Assembly: GCA_937864115.1 (NCBI GenBank)
Contig: CALMII010000021.1
Location: 1 to 64,000 of the forward strand
Length of the DNA: 64,000 nucleotides
Direction of reading: 5' to 3'
Origin: an uncultured Steroidobacter sp.
GTDB taxonomy: Bacteria > Pseudomonadota > Gammaproteobacteria > Steroidobacterales > Steroidobacteraceae
The notes under the pieces are model-generated. The model was not told the origin of the DNA. It saw nothing but the letters and a program-made list of their open reading frames with translations, and ran no database searches. The number at the start of each line of letters is the position of its first letter. Position 1 is the first letter of the stretch. The position numbers were made by a program, and so were the translations under genes. This document shows positions 17,309 through 28,390 of the stretch, piece after piece.

Positions 17309-17358
17309 GGAATCAGCGCGCCGGCGTCAAGCGCGGCGCGCCTCTCGACGACGGTTCT

Positions 17359-17583
17359 TTAGTGCTGATCGGTGTACGGCAGCAGCGCCAGGTAGCGCGC
17401 GCGCTTCACGGCGACGGCGAGCTGACGCTGGTAGTGCGACTTCGTGCCCGTGATACGGCTCGGCACGATCTTGCCGCGCTCCGAGATGTAGGCCTTGAGA
17501 ATGCCCAGATCCTTGTAGTCGATCTGGTCGATTCCTTCGGCCGTGAAACGGCAGAACTTGCGGCGGCGGAAAAAGCGGGACAT
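17359..17583 (-). CDS. rpsR: 30S ribosomal protein S18
   Basis: A 74-residue S18 beginning [17 protein letters not shown] and containing [19 protein letters not shown] and [20 protein letters not shown], all standard. It sits 23 bases after rpsF and 50 bases before the DUF2232 gene. S18 and S6 (rpsF) bind together to the 30S platform. Confidence 0.98.
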   Translation of the reverse strand: MSRFFRRRKFCRFTAEGIDQIDYKDLGILKAYISERGKIVPSRITGTKSHYQRQLAVAVKRARYLALLPYTDQH

Positions 17584-17606
17584 GGCAGTAACCTCAGGTA
17601 AGCGGA

Positions 17607-17987
17607 TCAGGCGGACGCGGACGGCGAATCGTCTTCGTCATCGGCAAAGCGCGAATCGCGCGATTCGTCAGCCGACTTCGCCATCGGCGAGGGTTCGGTG
17701 ACGGCCTTGTCCATCTTGATCACGAGATGACGCAGGACGGCGTCGCTGAAGCGGAACGCGCCGGTCAGTTCGTTGAGGGTCTTGCCGTCGCACTCGATGT
17801 TCAGCAGAACGTAGTGCGCCTTGTGGATCTTGTTGATGGGAAACGCCAGCTGACGGCGGCCCCAGTCTTCCAGGCGGTGAATGACGCCGTTGCCGGCGCT
17901 GATCATGCCCTTGTAGCGTTCCAGCATAGCCGGAACCTGTTCGCTCTGGTCAGGGTGGACCAGAAACACAATCTCATAATGTCGCAT
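17607..17987 (-). CDS. rpsF: 30S ribosomal protein S6
   Basis: A 126-residue S6 starting [21 protein letters not shown], with [21 protein letters not shown] in the core and an acidic Ser-rich tail ([16 protein letters not shown]) like the E. coli tail that receives glutamates from RimK. A GAGGAGCAGCA ribosome-binding region precedes the ATG. It is the first gene of the minus-strand ribosomal block. Confidence 0.97.
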   Translation of the reverse strand: MRHYEIVFLVHPDQSEQVPAMLERYKGMISAGNGVIHRLEDWGRRQLAFPINKIHKAHYVLLNIECDGKTLNELTGAFRFSDAVLRHLVIKMDKAVTEPSPMAKSADESRDSRFADDEDDSPSASA

Positions 17988-18140
17988 TGCTGCTCCTCAT
18001 GGGGATGCTTCCCGGGTGATTAATTCCGGTGAAGCAAGGAGTTACGGAACGATTGACCGCCTGTGCCCGGAACCCGGGCGCAAAACGGGCGCGAATGGTA
18101 GCGGAAGGCCCCTCCACGGCGCAACCAAGCCTTCTTGCTT

Positions 18141-18196
18141 CCTGTGGGGCCGGCTTCAGCCGGCTTTTCCAGAGTCAGGCTAAAGCCTGACCTACA
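18141..18196. repeat. REP-like pair: A facing inverted B
   Basis: Unit A (CTGTGGGGCCGGCTTCAGCC, 18141-18164) faces an inverted B unit with one change in the loop (GTCAGGCTAAAGCCTGACC, 18174-18196). The flanks (CTTCTTGCTTCC and GAAGAAGG) are inverted too. The layout matches 1566-1627. It lies between the rpsF promoter region and the rlmB stop. Confidence 0.85.
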
Positions 18197-18208
18197 CGAA
18201 GAAGGCAG

Positions 18209-18946
18209 TCAGCTCCGCTGCCGCAATGCCTCGTACAGCACGACGCCCGTCGCCACCGACACATTCAGGCTTTCCACTACGCCCTTCATCGGGATGCCGA
18301 CCAGCGCATCGCAATTCTCCTTGGTCAGCCGCCGCAGACCTGGACCTTCGGCGCCGAGCACGATGGCCAGCGGCCCCTTGAGGTCCGTCTGATAGATCGT
18401 CTTCGGCGCCTCATCGTCGGTGCCGACGATCCACACCTGCCGGTCCTTGAGCCAGCGCAGCGTGCGCGCGAGATTGACGACCTGAATCAGCGGCACGGTC
18501 TCCGCAGCGCCGGAAGCGACTTTACGCACGACCGGCGACAGGCCCGCCGCACGATCGCGCGGCACGATCACCGCCGTCACGCCGACGGCGTCCGCGGTAC
18601 GCAGACAGGCACCGAGATTGTGAGGATCCTGCACGCCATCGAGGATCAGCAGCAGCGGTGTCGAGGTCTTGTCGAGCAGTTCATCGAGTGCGCCTTCGCC
18701 CAGTACACCTGCGGACTTGATCTGCACGCACACACCCTGATGACGATCGCCAGCGGCGAGACGGTCCAGTTCACCCGCATCGCGATGCGCGATACGGACG
18801 CCCGCGGCCTGCGCCAGCTTCGTCACTTCAGCGACGCGCGCGTCTTCCCGGCCTTTCTGCAGGATCAGCAGCGAAGCCTTCTGCGGATGCTGCTGCAGCA
18901 GGGTCCGCACCGCGTGCAGCCCGAATACGATTGCCTCGTCGCTCAT
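18209..18946 (-). CDS. rlmB: 23S rRNA (guanosine-2'-O)-methyltransferase RlmB
   Basis: RlmB methylates G2251 of 23S rRNA. The 245-residue protein starts at ATG 18946 (MSDEAIVFGLHAVRTLLQ), which overlaps the rnr stop by four bases; a longer open frame upstream has no family resemblance and lies inside rnr. The N-terminal substrate-binding domain is followed by a SpoU/SPOUT domain with LILDGVQDPHNLGACLRTAD, IVLGAEGPGLRRL and IPMKGVVESLNVSVATGVVL. Coupling of rnr and rlmB is standard in gammaproteobacteria. Confidence 0.97.
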   Translation of the reverse strand: MSDEAIVFGLHAVRTLLQQHPQKASLLILQKGREDARVAEVTKLAQAAGVRIAHRDAGELDRLAAGDRHQGVCVQIKSAGVLGEGALDELLDKTSTPLLLILDGVQDPHNLGACLRTADAVGVTAVIVPRDRAAGLSPVVRKVASGAAETVPLIQVVNLARTLRWLKDRQVWIVGTDDEAPKTIYQTDLKGPLAIVLGAEGPGLRRLTKENCDALVGIPMKGVVESLNVSVATGVVLYEALRQRS

Positions 18947-21192
18947 CGCCTGCCCCGTCGTCGCGCCCACGGCCCGCGCACCATCGGCGGCGCGGAACGG
19001 GCTTCTGCCAGTTCGAAATCGATCTTGCGTTCGTCGATGATCACATTGATCAGGCGCACGCGCAGATGATCGCCGAGCCGGAAAACCCGGCCGCTGCGCG
19101 CACCGACCAGCCGATAGCCGGACTTGTCGCGCGAGAAGTAATCGGCCCCCAGCGAGCTGACGTGCACGAGTCCGTCGATCTGCAGCCCTTTCGCCTGCAC
19201 GAACAGACCGAAGTCGACCACACCGGTGACCAGTGCATCGAATTCCTCGCCGATCTTGTCCTGCATGTACTCGCACTTCAGCCACGACATGGCATCGCGG
19301 GTGGCTTCGTCGGCGCGCCGTTCGGTGAACGAGGTCTGCTGACCGAGTTCGACCATGCGTGCCGGACCGTATTCGAACGTACTGGCATTGCCGCCGCGCA
19401 GCACATGGCGAATGCCACGATGCACCAGCAGGTCCGGATAGCGCCGGATCGGCGACGTGAAGTGCGCGTACTCCGCCAGTGCCAGACCGAAATGGCCGAT
19501 GTTTTCCGGCTGGTAGCTGGCCTGCGGCATCGAGCGGATGACCACGGTCTGGATCAGATGCGCCTCTTCGTTGCCGACGATCCGCTGCAGCACCGCGTTC
19601 AGGTCCTGCGGCTCCAGATCGCGATCACGCGGCAGCTCGATGGCGAATCCGCGCAGGAATTCGCGCAGCTTCTCGAGACGATCTTCTTCCGGCTGGCCGT
19701 GCACGCGATACAGCGTCGGGATGCGGTGCTTGCGCAGGAACTTCGCCGCTTCGACGTTCGCGGAAATCATGCATTCCTCGATCAGCCGGTGCGCATCGTT
19801 GCGCGGCTGTTCGACGAAGGCGGCGATGCGACCTTCGGCATCGAAGCGGACCTTCAATTCCGGCGCGTCGAACTCCAGCGCACCGCGCCGCAGGCGCGCG
19901 GCATGGAGCGCACGAAACAGATCGTGCAGATTGCGCAGCGTCGCGCCGTTGGCGATCACGTCCGCATCGTGCGCGGCGTTCGGATTCGCGAGCCACGCGG
20001 CCACCTTGGTGTACGTGAGGCGCGCCTTCGAGTTCATCAATCCCTCGAAGAATCGCGAGCGCGTGATCTTGCCCTGTGCATTGACCCGCATCTCGCAGCA
20101 CAGGCACAGCCGGTCCACTTTCGGATTGAGCGAACACAGGCCGTTCGACAGGGCCTCGGGCAGCATCGGCAGCACGCGGTTCGGGAAATACACCGAAGTA
20201 CCTCGATGCTGCGCTTCCTGGTCGAGCGGCGAATGCGGCGATACATAGCTTGCGACATCGGCAATCGCCACGATCAGGCGCCAGCCGCCGCGCACCGGCT
20301 CGCACCACACGGCGTCGTCGAAATCGCGCGCGTCTTCGCCATCGATCGTCACCAGACCGACATCGCGCAAATCTTCCCGGCCGCGTTTCGCCGCAACACT
20401 GACGGCGCTGCCATACGCCTCCGCCTGCGCCACTGCTTCTGCGGGAAACTCGAACGGCAGTCCGTGCGAATGGATGGCGATGTCGGTTTCCATGCCCGGC
20501 GCCGTGTGCTCGCCCAGCACGCGGACCACGTGGCCCAGCGGCTGCGCGGTCTTCGAGGGCTGTTCGTCGATCGTGACCAGCACGACCTGGCCCGGCCTGG
20601 CGTCGCCGATGCGTCCGCGCGGCACCAGCACGCGGTGACCGATGCGCGGGTTGTCGGGAATCACGAAACTGATTCCGGACTCTTCGTACAGGCGACCGAC
20701 GATTTCGGTCGTCCCGCGTTCGAGCACTTTGACGATGCTGCCTTCCGGACGACCGCGATGATCGGTGCCGCTCAGGCGCACGGCGACCCGGTCGCCATGC
20801 ATGACTTCGCGCATCTGTCGATACGACAGGATGATGGGCGGCGAGCGATCGTCCGGATGCACGAAGCCGTGTCCGTCGCGATGGCCACTGACCGTGCCGA
20901 CCGTCAACGTCAGGAACTCACGCAGGCAGTATTCGTCGCGACGATTGCGGACGATCTCGCCGGCATGCAACGACGCATCGAGCTGCGCCTGCAGGCGCTT
21001 GCGTTTCGGCGCCGTCGTGGCACCTACGCGAACGGCAAGCTCGTCGAACAACAGCGGCCGACCGGCCTGCGTCAGCGCGGGCTCGACGGCGAATTTCGCG
21101 TCTGCCGCTGGGGGACGCGCAGTCGGACGCGACCGCGCAGGATTCCGGCTCTTGGCCGGGGATGCTTTCTTTGTCTTGGTTTTACGTTTCAT
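18943..21192 (-). CDS. rnr: Ribonuclease R
   Basis: A 749-residue 3'-5' exoribonuclease that degrades structured RNA. In order it has a Lys/Arg/Pro-rich N-terminal tail (1-30), a winged-helix region, two cold-shock-type domains (including VSGHRDGHGFVHPDDR), the RNB catalytic domain with the metal-binding segment GEDARDFDDAVW, and a C-terminal S1 domain (FDALVTGVVDFGLFVQAKGL). The basic end (GPWARRRGRR) is also typical. It is coupled to rlmB by a four-base overlap. Confidence 0.97.
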   Translation of the reverse strand: MKRKTKTKKASPAKSRNPARSRPTARPPAADAKFAVEPALTQAGRPLLFDELAVRVGATTAPKRKRLQAQLDASLHAGEIVRNRRDEYCLREFLTLTVGTVSGHRDGHGFVHPDDRSPPIILSYRQMREVMHGDRVAVRLSGTDHRGRPEGSIVKVLERGTTEIVGRLYEESGISFVIPDNPRIGHRVLVPRGRIGDARPGQVVLVTIDEQPSKTAQPLGHVVRVLGEHTAPGMETDIAIHSHGLPFEFPAEAVAQAEAYGSAVSVAAKRGREDLRDVGLVTIDGEDARDFDDAVWCEPVRGGWRLIVAIADVASYVSPHSPLDQEAQHRGTSVYFPNRVLPMLPEALSNGLCSLNPKVDRLCLCCEMRVNAQGKITRSRFFEGLMNSKARLTYTKVAAWLANPNAAHDADVIANGATLRNLHDLFRALHAARLRRGALEFDAPELKVRFDAEGRIAAFVEQPRNDAHRLIEECMISANVEAAKFLRKHRIPTLYRVHGQPEEDRLEKLREFLRGFAIELPRDRDLEPQDLNAVLQRIVGNEEAHLIQTVVIRSMPQASYQPENIGHFGLALAEYAHFTSPIRRYPDLLVHRGIRHVLRGGNASTFEYGPARMVELGQQTSFTERRADEATRDAMSWLKCEYMQDKIGEEFDALVTGVVDFGLFVQAKGLQIDGLVHVSSLGADYFSRDKSGYRLVGARSGRVFRLGDHLRVRLINVIIDERKIDFELAEARSAPPMVRGPWARRRGRR

Positions 21193-21345
21193 AACAACTG
21201 GTTGGGATCCCTGCGACGCACAGTGCGCGCGTCTTGCGGGATCGATGAATGCGCAAGGATGCGCGGTTCGCTTAAGGACTTCACCTAAGCGCGTGTTCGC
21301 GACGTCGGCTCTCTGGACTAACTTCGCCGGCGTCGATGGTGTTCA

Positions 21346-21374
21346 TTGACACTCCGGGGTGTCATCGGTAGATT
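21346..21374 (+). promoter_or_regulatory. Sigma-70 promoter for tRNA-Leu
   Basis: A consensus -35 TTGACA (21346-21351), a 17-base spacer and a -10 TAGATT (21369-21374) lie about 35 bases before the tRNA. The GC-rich bases after the -10 resemble a stringent-control discriminator. It points away from rnr. Confidence 0.75.
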
Positions 21375-21410
21375 TGCGCGCCTTGCGGGGCCCGGCCCCT
21401 TCCCTCCCTT

Positions 21411-21495
21411 GCCCAGGTGGCGGAATTGGTAGACGCGCTGGTTTCAGGTACCAGTGGAGCGATCCTTGGAGGTTCGAGTCCTCTCCTGGGCACCA
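21411..21495 (+). tRNA. tRNA-Leu (anticodon CAG)
   Basis: The acceptor stem GCCCAGG (21411-21417) pairs with CCTGGGC (21485-21491), and ACCA is encoded. The D-arm has GCGGAATTGGTAGACGCGC, the class II leucine signature. The anticodon stem CTGGT/ACCAG encloses TTCAGGT, giving anticodon CAG (reads CUG). A long variable arm follows, and the T-loop is GGTTCGAGTCC. A tRNA-Leu between rnr and purA is common in pseudomonad-like genomes. Confidence 0.95.
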
Positions 21496-21510
21496 TTCGA
21501 TTCCAGCAGA

Positions 21511-22848
21511 TCACGTTCCGCCGATCACGGCGGCCACCAGATCCATGACGTTCGTACCGGTCGGACCCGACCGGTACAGATCTCCCATGGTTTCGAGCAG
21601 CGGGTAGACGTCGTTGTCGTCGAGACTCGCCTGCGGGTCGCGACCGATCGCGGCGGCACGTTGTGATGTCGCTCCATCGGCGAACGCTCCGGCCGCATCG
21701 GTCGGGCCATCCGTGCCGTCACTGCCGGCGGCGAGCAGGGTGATGTCGTGCGTGCCCTGCAGATGCAGACCTGCGACGAGTGCGAACTCCTGATTGCGAC
21801 CGCCCGTGCCACGACCGGTGACCAGCAGCGTGGTCTCCCCGCCCGCCAGCACGATCAGCGGCGGATCGCCTGCCGTTCGCTTTGCCGTCAGTTCTCGCAG
21901 CGTCTTCGCGAACTCGCGTGCTGCGTCGTGGGTATGTCCCTGCATCGCGGCGGTGAGAATCCTGACATCGCAGCCCTGACCACGGGCAAACGCGGCCGCT
22001 GCATCGAGCGCGCTGGCATTGCCGGCGATCACGCGATAGTGACGCGCATCCACATCGCCAGAATTCGGCGTTTTTCCGCCGCCTCGGCGCAGATGCGCCA
22101 TGACTGCAGCCGGCATGATGCGATTAAGACCGTACTTGTCGAGAACCGCCAGAGCATCGTCGAACGTCGTCGCATCGGCAACGCTCGGCCCGGAACCGAT
22201 GGTCGACGGATCGTCGCCGATGACATCCGAGATGGCGAGCGTGCAGAACGTCGTCGCGCGGCATCGCAGCCGCAATCGACCGCCCTTCACCGCGGACAGA
22301 TGCTTGCGCACGGCGTTGATCTCCGCGATCGAAGCGCCGCTGTTCACCAGCAGGCGATGCGCCGTCGCTTTCTCGACCAACGTGATGCCATCGACCGGCA
22401 GACACAGCAACGATGAGGCGCCGCCGCTCAGCAGCAGGAATACCGTGTCTTCCGGCTGCGCATCGTCGACAAGATGGAGCAGTTCGCGGGTTGCACGAAT
22501 GCTTGCCTCATCCGGCACCGGGTGCCCGCCTTCACGACACTCGATGCGTCGCAACGGCAACGCACCGCCGGCCTTGACGATGACGAGGCCGCTGTCGAGA
22601 TGCTCGCCGAGCACTCTTTCCATCGCCGCGGCCATGCTGGCCGCTGCCTTGCCCGCGCCGATCACGATGACGCGTCCCGTTCGGGTCGGCAGCGCCAGTT
22701 CGAAGGATTCACCTGGTCCGCTATAAATCCAGCGATTGGCGTCTACGCACGACGCAGCCGAAATCACGCGATCGCCGCGTGCGGCATCGACGGCTGCAGC
22801 AAACAGACCTTTGAGGAGTTCGCGCCGTGTATCCGGGGAATGAATCAC
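21511..22848 (-). CDS. Glycerate 2-kinase (GckA/TtuD, DUF4147-MOFRL family)
   Basis: A 445-residue protein with the N-terminal DUF4147 domain (VIVIGAGKAAASMAAAMERVL, then GGHPVPDEAS and FLLLSGGASSLLCLP) and the C-terminal MOFRL domain (VLAGGETTLLVTGRGTGGRNQEFAL and AAGSDGTDGPTDAAGA). These proteins phosphorylate D-glycerate to 2-phosphoglycerate in glyoxylate, tartrate or serine-cycle metabolism. No glyoxylate or tartronate genes are adjacent; it lies between tRNA-Leu and purA, an unusual spot inside a conserved housekeeping block. Confidence 0.9.
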   Translation of the reverse strand: MIHSPDTRRELLKGLFAAAVDAARGDRVISAASCVDANRWIYSGPGESFELALPTRTGRVIVIGAGKAAASMAAAMERVLGEHLDSGLVIVKAGGALPLRRIECREGGHPVPDEASIRATRELLHLVDDAQPEDTVFLLLSGGASSLLCLPVDGITLVEKATAHRLLVNSGASIAEINAVRKHLSAVKGGRLRLRCRATTFCTLAISDVIGDDPSTIGSGPSVADATTFDDALAVLDKYGLNRIMPAAVMAHLRRGGGKTPNSGDVDARHYRVIAGNASALDAAAAFARGQGCDVRILTAAMQGHTHDAAREFAKTLRELTAKRTAGDPPLIVLAGGETTLLVTGRGTGGRNQEFALVAGLHLQGTHDITLLAAGSDGTDGPTDAAGAFADGATSQRAAAIGRDPQASLDDNDVYPLLETMGDLYRSGPTGTNVMDLVAAVIGGT

Positions 22849-22914
22849 GGCAGATTCAAGGCAACCGCGGACCGGGGAATTCCTGTCCGCGATGAGGCGT
22901 CATGGCGCGCGGGA

Positions 22915-24422
<1,508 letters not shown>

Positions 24423-24470
24423 GCACGCCTCGGAACACGCCGTAAATCGCGCCGAGGCGCCGTCGACAAC

Positions 24471-25343
24471 TCAACGCCTGGTGGAACGATTGAGGTACTT
24501 GAAGAACTCGCTGTCCGGCGAAATGACCAGCACGTCGCTGTCCGTTCCGATCGCTTCGCGATAAGCCTCCATGCTGCGATAGAACGAATAGAAATCGGCG
24601 TTGCGGGAATACGTGCGGGCGTAAATCTCCGTCGATTTCGCATCGCCTTCGCCGCGGATGCCCTCAGCTTCCCGATAGGCCTCGGCGAGAATTTCGGTGC
24701 GTTGACGGTCCGCCTCGGCGCGCAGCTTTTCGGCGTTTTCATCGCCTTCCGCGCGCAGGCGCTTCGCCTGACGATCGAAGTCCTGACGCATGCGGTTGAA
24801 CACCGACTCGCTGACCTCTTCCGGCAGATCGATCTTCTTCACCCGCACGTCGACGAGCTGCAGACCGAGGCCGCGGGCATTGGCTTCCGCCAGCTTCAGG
24901 ATTTCGCCCGTGAACTCGGCACGCTCGGCCGCCACGACCTGCTGGATCGTGCGGCGGGCAATCACGCCCTTGATGCCGTCCTTCACGATGGCGCCGAGAC
25001 GCGCTTCAGCGATCTTGGAATCGCCGCCGGAGGTCGACGTATAGAACGTCGCCACGTCCTGGATGCGCCACTTGATGTAGAAATCGATGCGCAGGATCTT
25101 GCCTTCGCTGGTCAGGAACTGCTCCGGCGGCACATTGCCGGTGCGCACGCGCTTGTCGAACTTCTGCACCTCATTGACCATCGGGATCATGAAATGCAGG
25201 CCGGGCTGATAGTCGGCCTCGACGATTTCGCGGAAACGGAACTTGATGGCCATCTCCGTTTCGCGCACGGTGAAAGCCGACATGGCCATCAGCAAGGCCA
25301 CCGCAGCAACGGCGATCAAGCCAAGAAATGCACGATTCGCCAT
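24471..25343 (-). CDS. hflC: FtsH protease modulator HflC
   Basis: A 290-residue SPFH/prohibitin-family protein with an N-terminal membrane anchor (FLGLIAVAAVALLMAMSAF) and a periplasmic SPFH domain, starting at ATG 25343 inside the hflK stop (TGATG). Signature regions include TVRETEMAIKFRF, FDKRVRTGNVPPEQFLTSEGK and the long charged helix around QDFDRQAKRLRAEGDENA. It forms the HflKC cage around FtsH and restrains degradation of membrane proteins. Confidence 0.96.
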   Translation of the reverse strand: MANRAFLGLIAVAAVALLMAMSAFTVRETEMAIKFRFREIVEADYQPGLHFMIPMVNEVQKFDKRVRTGNVPPEQFLTSEGKILRIDFYIKWRIQDVATFYTSTSGGDSKIAEARLGAIVKDGIKGVIARRTIQQVVAAERAEFTGEILKLAEANARGLGLQLVDVRVKKIDLPEEVSESVFNRMRQDFDRQAKRLRAEGDENAEKLRAEADRQRTEILAEAYREAEGIRGEGDAKSTEIYARTYSRNADFYSFYRSMEAYREAIGTDSDVLVISPDSEFFKYLNRSTRR

Positions 25344-26503
25344 CAGCGTGTTCCTCGCGTGCGGCGCTCGACAGCCTGATTGCCGGTTCCCGTCGCACCA
25401 GACTCGAATGTCCCAGCCGCTTCCGTCGTCTCGACGCGCGGGCGCTTGCCCTGCTGCTCGAGCAGTTTGTCGATGGGCAGATAAATGAGATTGCCGCTGC
25501 CCCCCGACGTATCGAGCACCACCTTCTTGCTCGACTTCAGCACCTGCTCCAGCGTCTCGAGGTAGAGGCGTTCGCGGGTGACGGCAGGCGCACGCTCGTA
25601 TTCGGCCAGCAGCTTGCCGAAGCGCTGCGTTTCGCCTTCGGCATCGGCGATCTTGCGGGCCTGATAGGCATGCGCGTCCTGGATTTCGCGGACCGCGGCG
25701 CCGCGCGCACGCGGGATGATGTCGTTCGCATACGCCTGCGCAGCGAGTGAGAAGCGATCGCGGTCTTCGCGGGCCTTGATGGCGTCCTGCTGGGCCGGCG
25801 ATACCTCGTTCGGCACCCGGACGTCCTGCAGGTTGACCGAGGTCACCTCGATACCGGTCTTGTAGGCATCGATCGTGCGCTGGATCAGCTCCTTGGTTCG
25901 CACGACGATGTCGAGACGGCCGGATTCCAGAACGTAGTCCAGCTTGCTGCGGCCGATGATTTCGCGGATCGCGCTTTCGCTGACTTCGCGCAGCGTCGTG
26001 TCCGGCGATTCGACGTTGAACACGTAGTCGAGCGGCTCGGCGCGGCGATACTGGACTTCGAGATTGATGTCGACGAGGTTTTCGTCGGCCGTCAGCATGC
26101 GTGTGGTTTCGCTGAAGCTCTCGATGGTCTGGGTGTTGACGAGCTGTCGCGTTTCGATGGGCCACGGCAGGTGCCAGCGCAGGCCCGGCTGGGTGGTCGC
26201 GACGTGCTTGCCGAAGCGCAGGACGACGCCGCGTTCCGCCGCATCGACCTGGTACAGGCCGGTAAATGCCCAGATGAGTACCAGGACAACCGCAATGGTG
26301 CCGATGCCGAATCCCCGGGCAGCGGGTGACGCACCCGTGCCACGCGGTCCGCCGCCACCACCGAAGATCCCCGATAAGCGCCGCTGCAGATTGCGCACGA
26401 CTTCATCGAGATCGGGAGGACCCTGGTCCGGCTTGTTGCCGCCACCGCCCCAGGGGTTATTGCGCTTGCCGCCGGAATTTCCGCCGGATTCATTCCAGGC
26501 CAT
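25343..26503 (-). CDS. hflK: FtsH protease modulator HflK
   Basis: A 386-residue partner of HflC. ATG 26503 gives MAWNESGGNSGGKRNNPWGG, the typical Gly/Asn/Pro-rich cytoplasmic tail; upstream open frame is a shadow. A membrane helix (IGTIAVVLVLIWAFTGLYQV) precedes the SPFH domain (ERGVVLRFGKHVATTQPGL, LVNTQTIESF, YRRAEPLDYVFNV). The C-terminal part is Thr/Gly-rich and variable. It lies 31 bases after hflX and overlaps hflC by one base. Confidence 0.96.
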   Translation of the reverse strand: MAWNESGGNSGGKRNNPWGGGGNKPDQGPPDLDEVVRNLQRRLSGIFGGGGGPRGTGASPAARGFGIGTIAVVLVLIWAFTGLYQVDAAERGVVLRFGKHVATTQPGLRWHLPWPIETRQLVNTQTIESFSETTRMLTADENLVDINLEVQYRRAEPLDYVFNVESPDTTLREVSESAIREIIGRSKLDYVLESGRLDIVVRTKELIQRTIDAYKTGIEVTSVNLQDVRVPNEVSPAQQDAIKAREDRDRFSLAAQAYANDIIPRARGAAVREIQDAHAYQARKIADAEGETQRFGKLLAEYERAPAVTRERLYLETLEQVLKSSKKVVLDTSGGSGNLIYLPIDKLLEQQGKRPRVETTEAAGTFESGATGTGNQAVERRTRGTR

Positions 26504-26534
26504 AAGAACTCGGTCACTCTCCGGGGGAAAAAAA

Positions 26535-27878
26535 TCAGCTGAGCCAGCGGGTCGGAACGCGCGATTGTAGGAATGGCTCGCCGGGGGCACAAGTTTGTGA
26601 TGGATCGAGGCCCGTATCGGGCAATCCCTCAGTCCGACACAGGTCTTCAAATGCCCGGCGGGGCATGGAAATTTCCAGATCCGTCTCGCCACCCGGCAAC
26701 GTCTGCTCGGAGACTACTGCACCGGCGGCGAAGAATCGCGCCCGCGCACGGCCGTATCGCGGTGCCAGCACCACATGGCCATGGACGATCTCGGGCCCGA
26801 GGAAGTCGCCGATGGCATTGACCAGCAGGTCGGTTCCTGCACCGGTCTGGGCCGACAGCCAGATGCGTCGGGCATGTCCTTCGGCCGCCTGTTCGACACG
26901 CGGCAGCTCTCCGACCAGGTCGGCCTTGTTGTAGATCTCGATCTGCGGCAGCGAACCTGCGCCGACTTCCTCGAGCACGCGATTGACCTGTTCGATGCGT
27001 TCGCTGCGCTCGGGATCGGCCGCATCGACCACGTGCAACAGTAACGTCGCCTCGCGCGCTTCCTGCAACGTCGAGCGGAACGCCGCCACCAGTTCGTGCG
27101 GCAGGTCGCGCACGAAGCCGACGGTATCGGCCAGCAGCGCGTAGCGGGCGTCGGGAAGTTCGAGACGACGTACCGTTGGATCGAGCGTGGCGAACAGCTG
27201 ATCCGCCGCGAAGGCATCCGCACCGGTGAGCCGGTTGAACAAGGTCGACTTGCCGGCGTTCGTGTAACCCACCAGCGCCACGGTCGGTATCGCGGCGCGC
27301 TTGCGTTCGCGACGCGTGGTTTCGCGCTGCGTGAGAACCTTGTCGAGCCGCGCGTTCAGCGTCTTGATGCGATTGCCCAGCAGCCGACGATCGGTTTCGA
27401 GCTGGGTTTCGCCCGGGCCGCGCAGACCGATACCGCCCTTCTGACGTTCCAGGTGGGTCCAGCCGCGGACCAGCCGCGTCGACAGATGCTTGAGCTGCGC
27501 CAGCTCGACCTGCAGCTGGCCTTCGAAGGTGCGGGCGCGCTGCGCGAAGATGTCGAGGATCAGACCAGTCCGGTCGATGACCCGACACTGCAGGAGCGCT
27601 TCGAGATTGCGCTCCTGGCTCGGCGATAAAGGATGATCGAAGACAACGAGATCGGCGGCCAGCGTCTTCACCGCGGTGTGGATTTCTTCCGCCTTGCCGC
27701 TGCCAATGAAAAGTCGTGGATCGGGGGAGCGTCGCGTACCGGTAATGACGCCCAGCACTTCGGCACCTGCCGAAGTGGCGAGAGACTCGAGTTCCGTCAG
27801 TTCATCCTGCGACGGAGGCTGGCCGAATCCGATACGAACCAGCAGTGCGCGTTCGCCGCTGCGTGGACGCTCAAACAA
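26535..27878 (-). CDS. hflX: Ribosome-associated GTPase HflX
   Basis: A 447-residue GTPase that splits stalled 70S ribosomes. The start is TTG 27878: it gives MFERPRSGERALLVRIGFGQ, which matches other HflX N-termini, and a GGAGAAG site lies just upstream. The N-terminal domain contains FDHPLSPSQERNLE and GQLQVELAQLKHLSTRLVRG; a glycine-rich linker (GGIGLRGPGETQLETDRR) leads to the G domain with ALVGYTNAGKSTLFN and DTVGFVRDLPHELV. It follows hfq by about 95 bases. Confidence 0.96.
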   Translation of the reverse strand: MFERPRSGERALLVRIGFGQPPSQDELTELESLATSAGAEVLGVITGTRRSPDPRLFIGSGKAEEIHTAVKTLAADLVVFDHPLSPSQERNLEALLQCRVIDRTGLILDIFAQRARTFEGQLQVELAQLKHLSTRLVRGWTHLERQKGGIGLRGPGETQLETDRRLLGNRIKTLNARLDKVLTQRETTRRERKRAAIPTVALVGYTNAGKSTLFNRLTGADAFAADQLFATLDPTVRRLELPDARYALLADTVGFVRDLPHELVAAFRSTLQEAREATLLLHVVDAADPERSERIEQVNRVLEEVGAGSLPQIEIYNKADLVGELPRVEQAAEGHARRIWLSAQTGAGTDLLVNAIGDFLGPEIVHGHVVLAPRYGRARARFFAAGAVVSEQTLPGGETDLEISMPRRAFEDLCRTEGLPDTGLDPSQTCAPGEPFLQSRVPTRWLS

Positions 27879-27973
27879 CCGGCTTCTCCGTTCGCCAGGT
27901 CATTCGTCCAGCACTCTTCGCAACCACACCAGCGCACCGCGAGTCACTCGCCTTCGACATCATTCGTCCGGTT

Positions 27974-28231
27974 TCACTCGCTCGGCGCAGAAGTTTCCGC
28001 ACCGTCCTCATCGCTCGTCGGGACGCGAATGCTGCGCGCCGGGACGACCGTCGAGATCGCGTGCTTGTAAACCATCTGGCTGACGCTGTTCTTCAACAGA
28101 ACGACGAACTGATCGAACGAATCGATCTGACCTTGCAGCTTGATGCCGTTCACCAGGTAAATGGAGACCGGAACGCGCTCCTTGCGCAAAGTGTTCAGGA
28201 ACGGATCCTGTAATGATTGCCCTCTGGCCAT
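27974..28231 (-). CDS. hfq: RNA chaperone Hfq
   Basis: Hfq forms a hexameric ring that pairs sRNAs with mRNAs. The 85-residue protein (second ATG, 28231) begins [20 protein letters not shown]; the first ATG adds one Met. An AAGGAG site is seven bases before the second ATG. Sm1 ([20 protein letters not shown]) and Sm2 ([11 protein letters not shown]) motifs are intact, with a short acidic tail. A weak promoter may lie upstream (TTCTGC, 17 bases, AATAAT) in the 160-base gap to miaA. Confidence 0.98.
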   Translation of the reverse strand: MARGQSLQDPFLNTLRKERVPVSIYLVNGIKLQGQIDSFDQFVVLLKNSVSQMVYKHAISTVVPARSIRVPTSDEDGAETSAPSE

Positions 28232-28390
28232 CATTTATCTCCTTGTTATTGCTCCGAAATTATTGTGTACGAACGTTTCCGGCAGAACCACTTCCATGCA
28301 GCCGGAGGACAGCTCACGAACCCGATCCTCGCGTTCGTTGCAGTGCCGCAGTCTAGCATAGAGGCCTTCGTTTCCAGATCGGGTCTTCGT

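Noticed and set aside
24471..26165. hflC as a 564-residue fusion
   Set aside because: The extra N-terminal part is a shadow of hflK in another frame; HflC starts at ATG 25343 overlapping the hflK stop.
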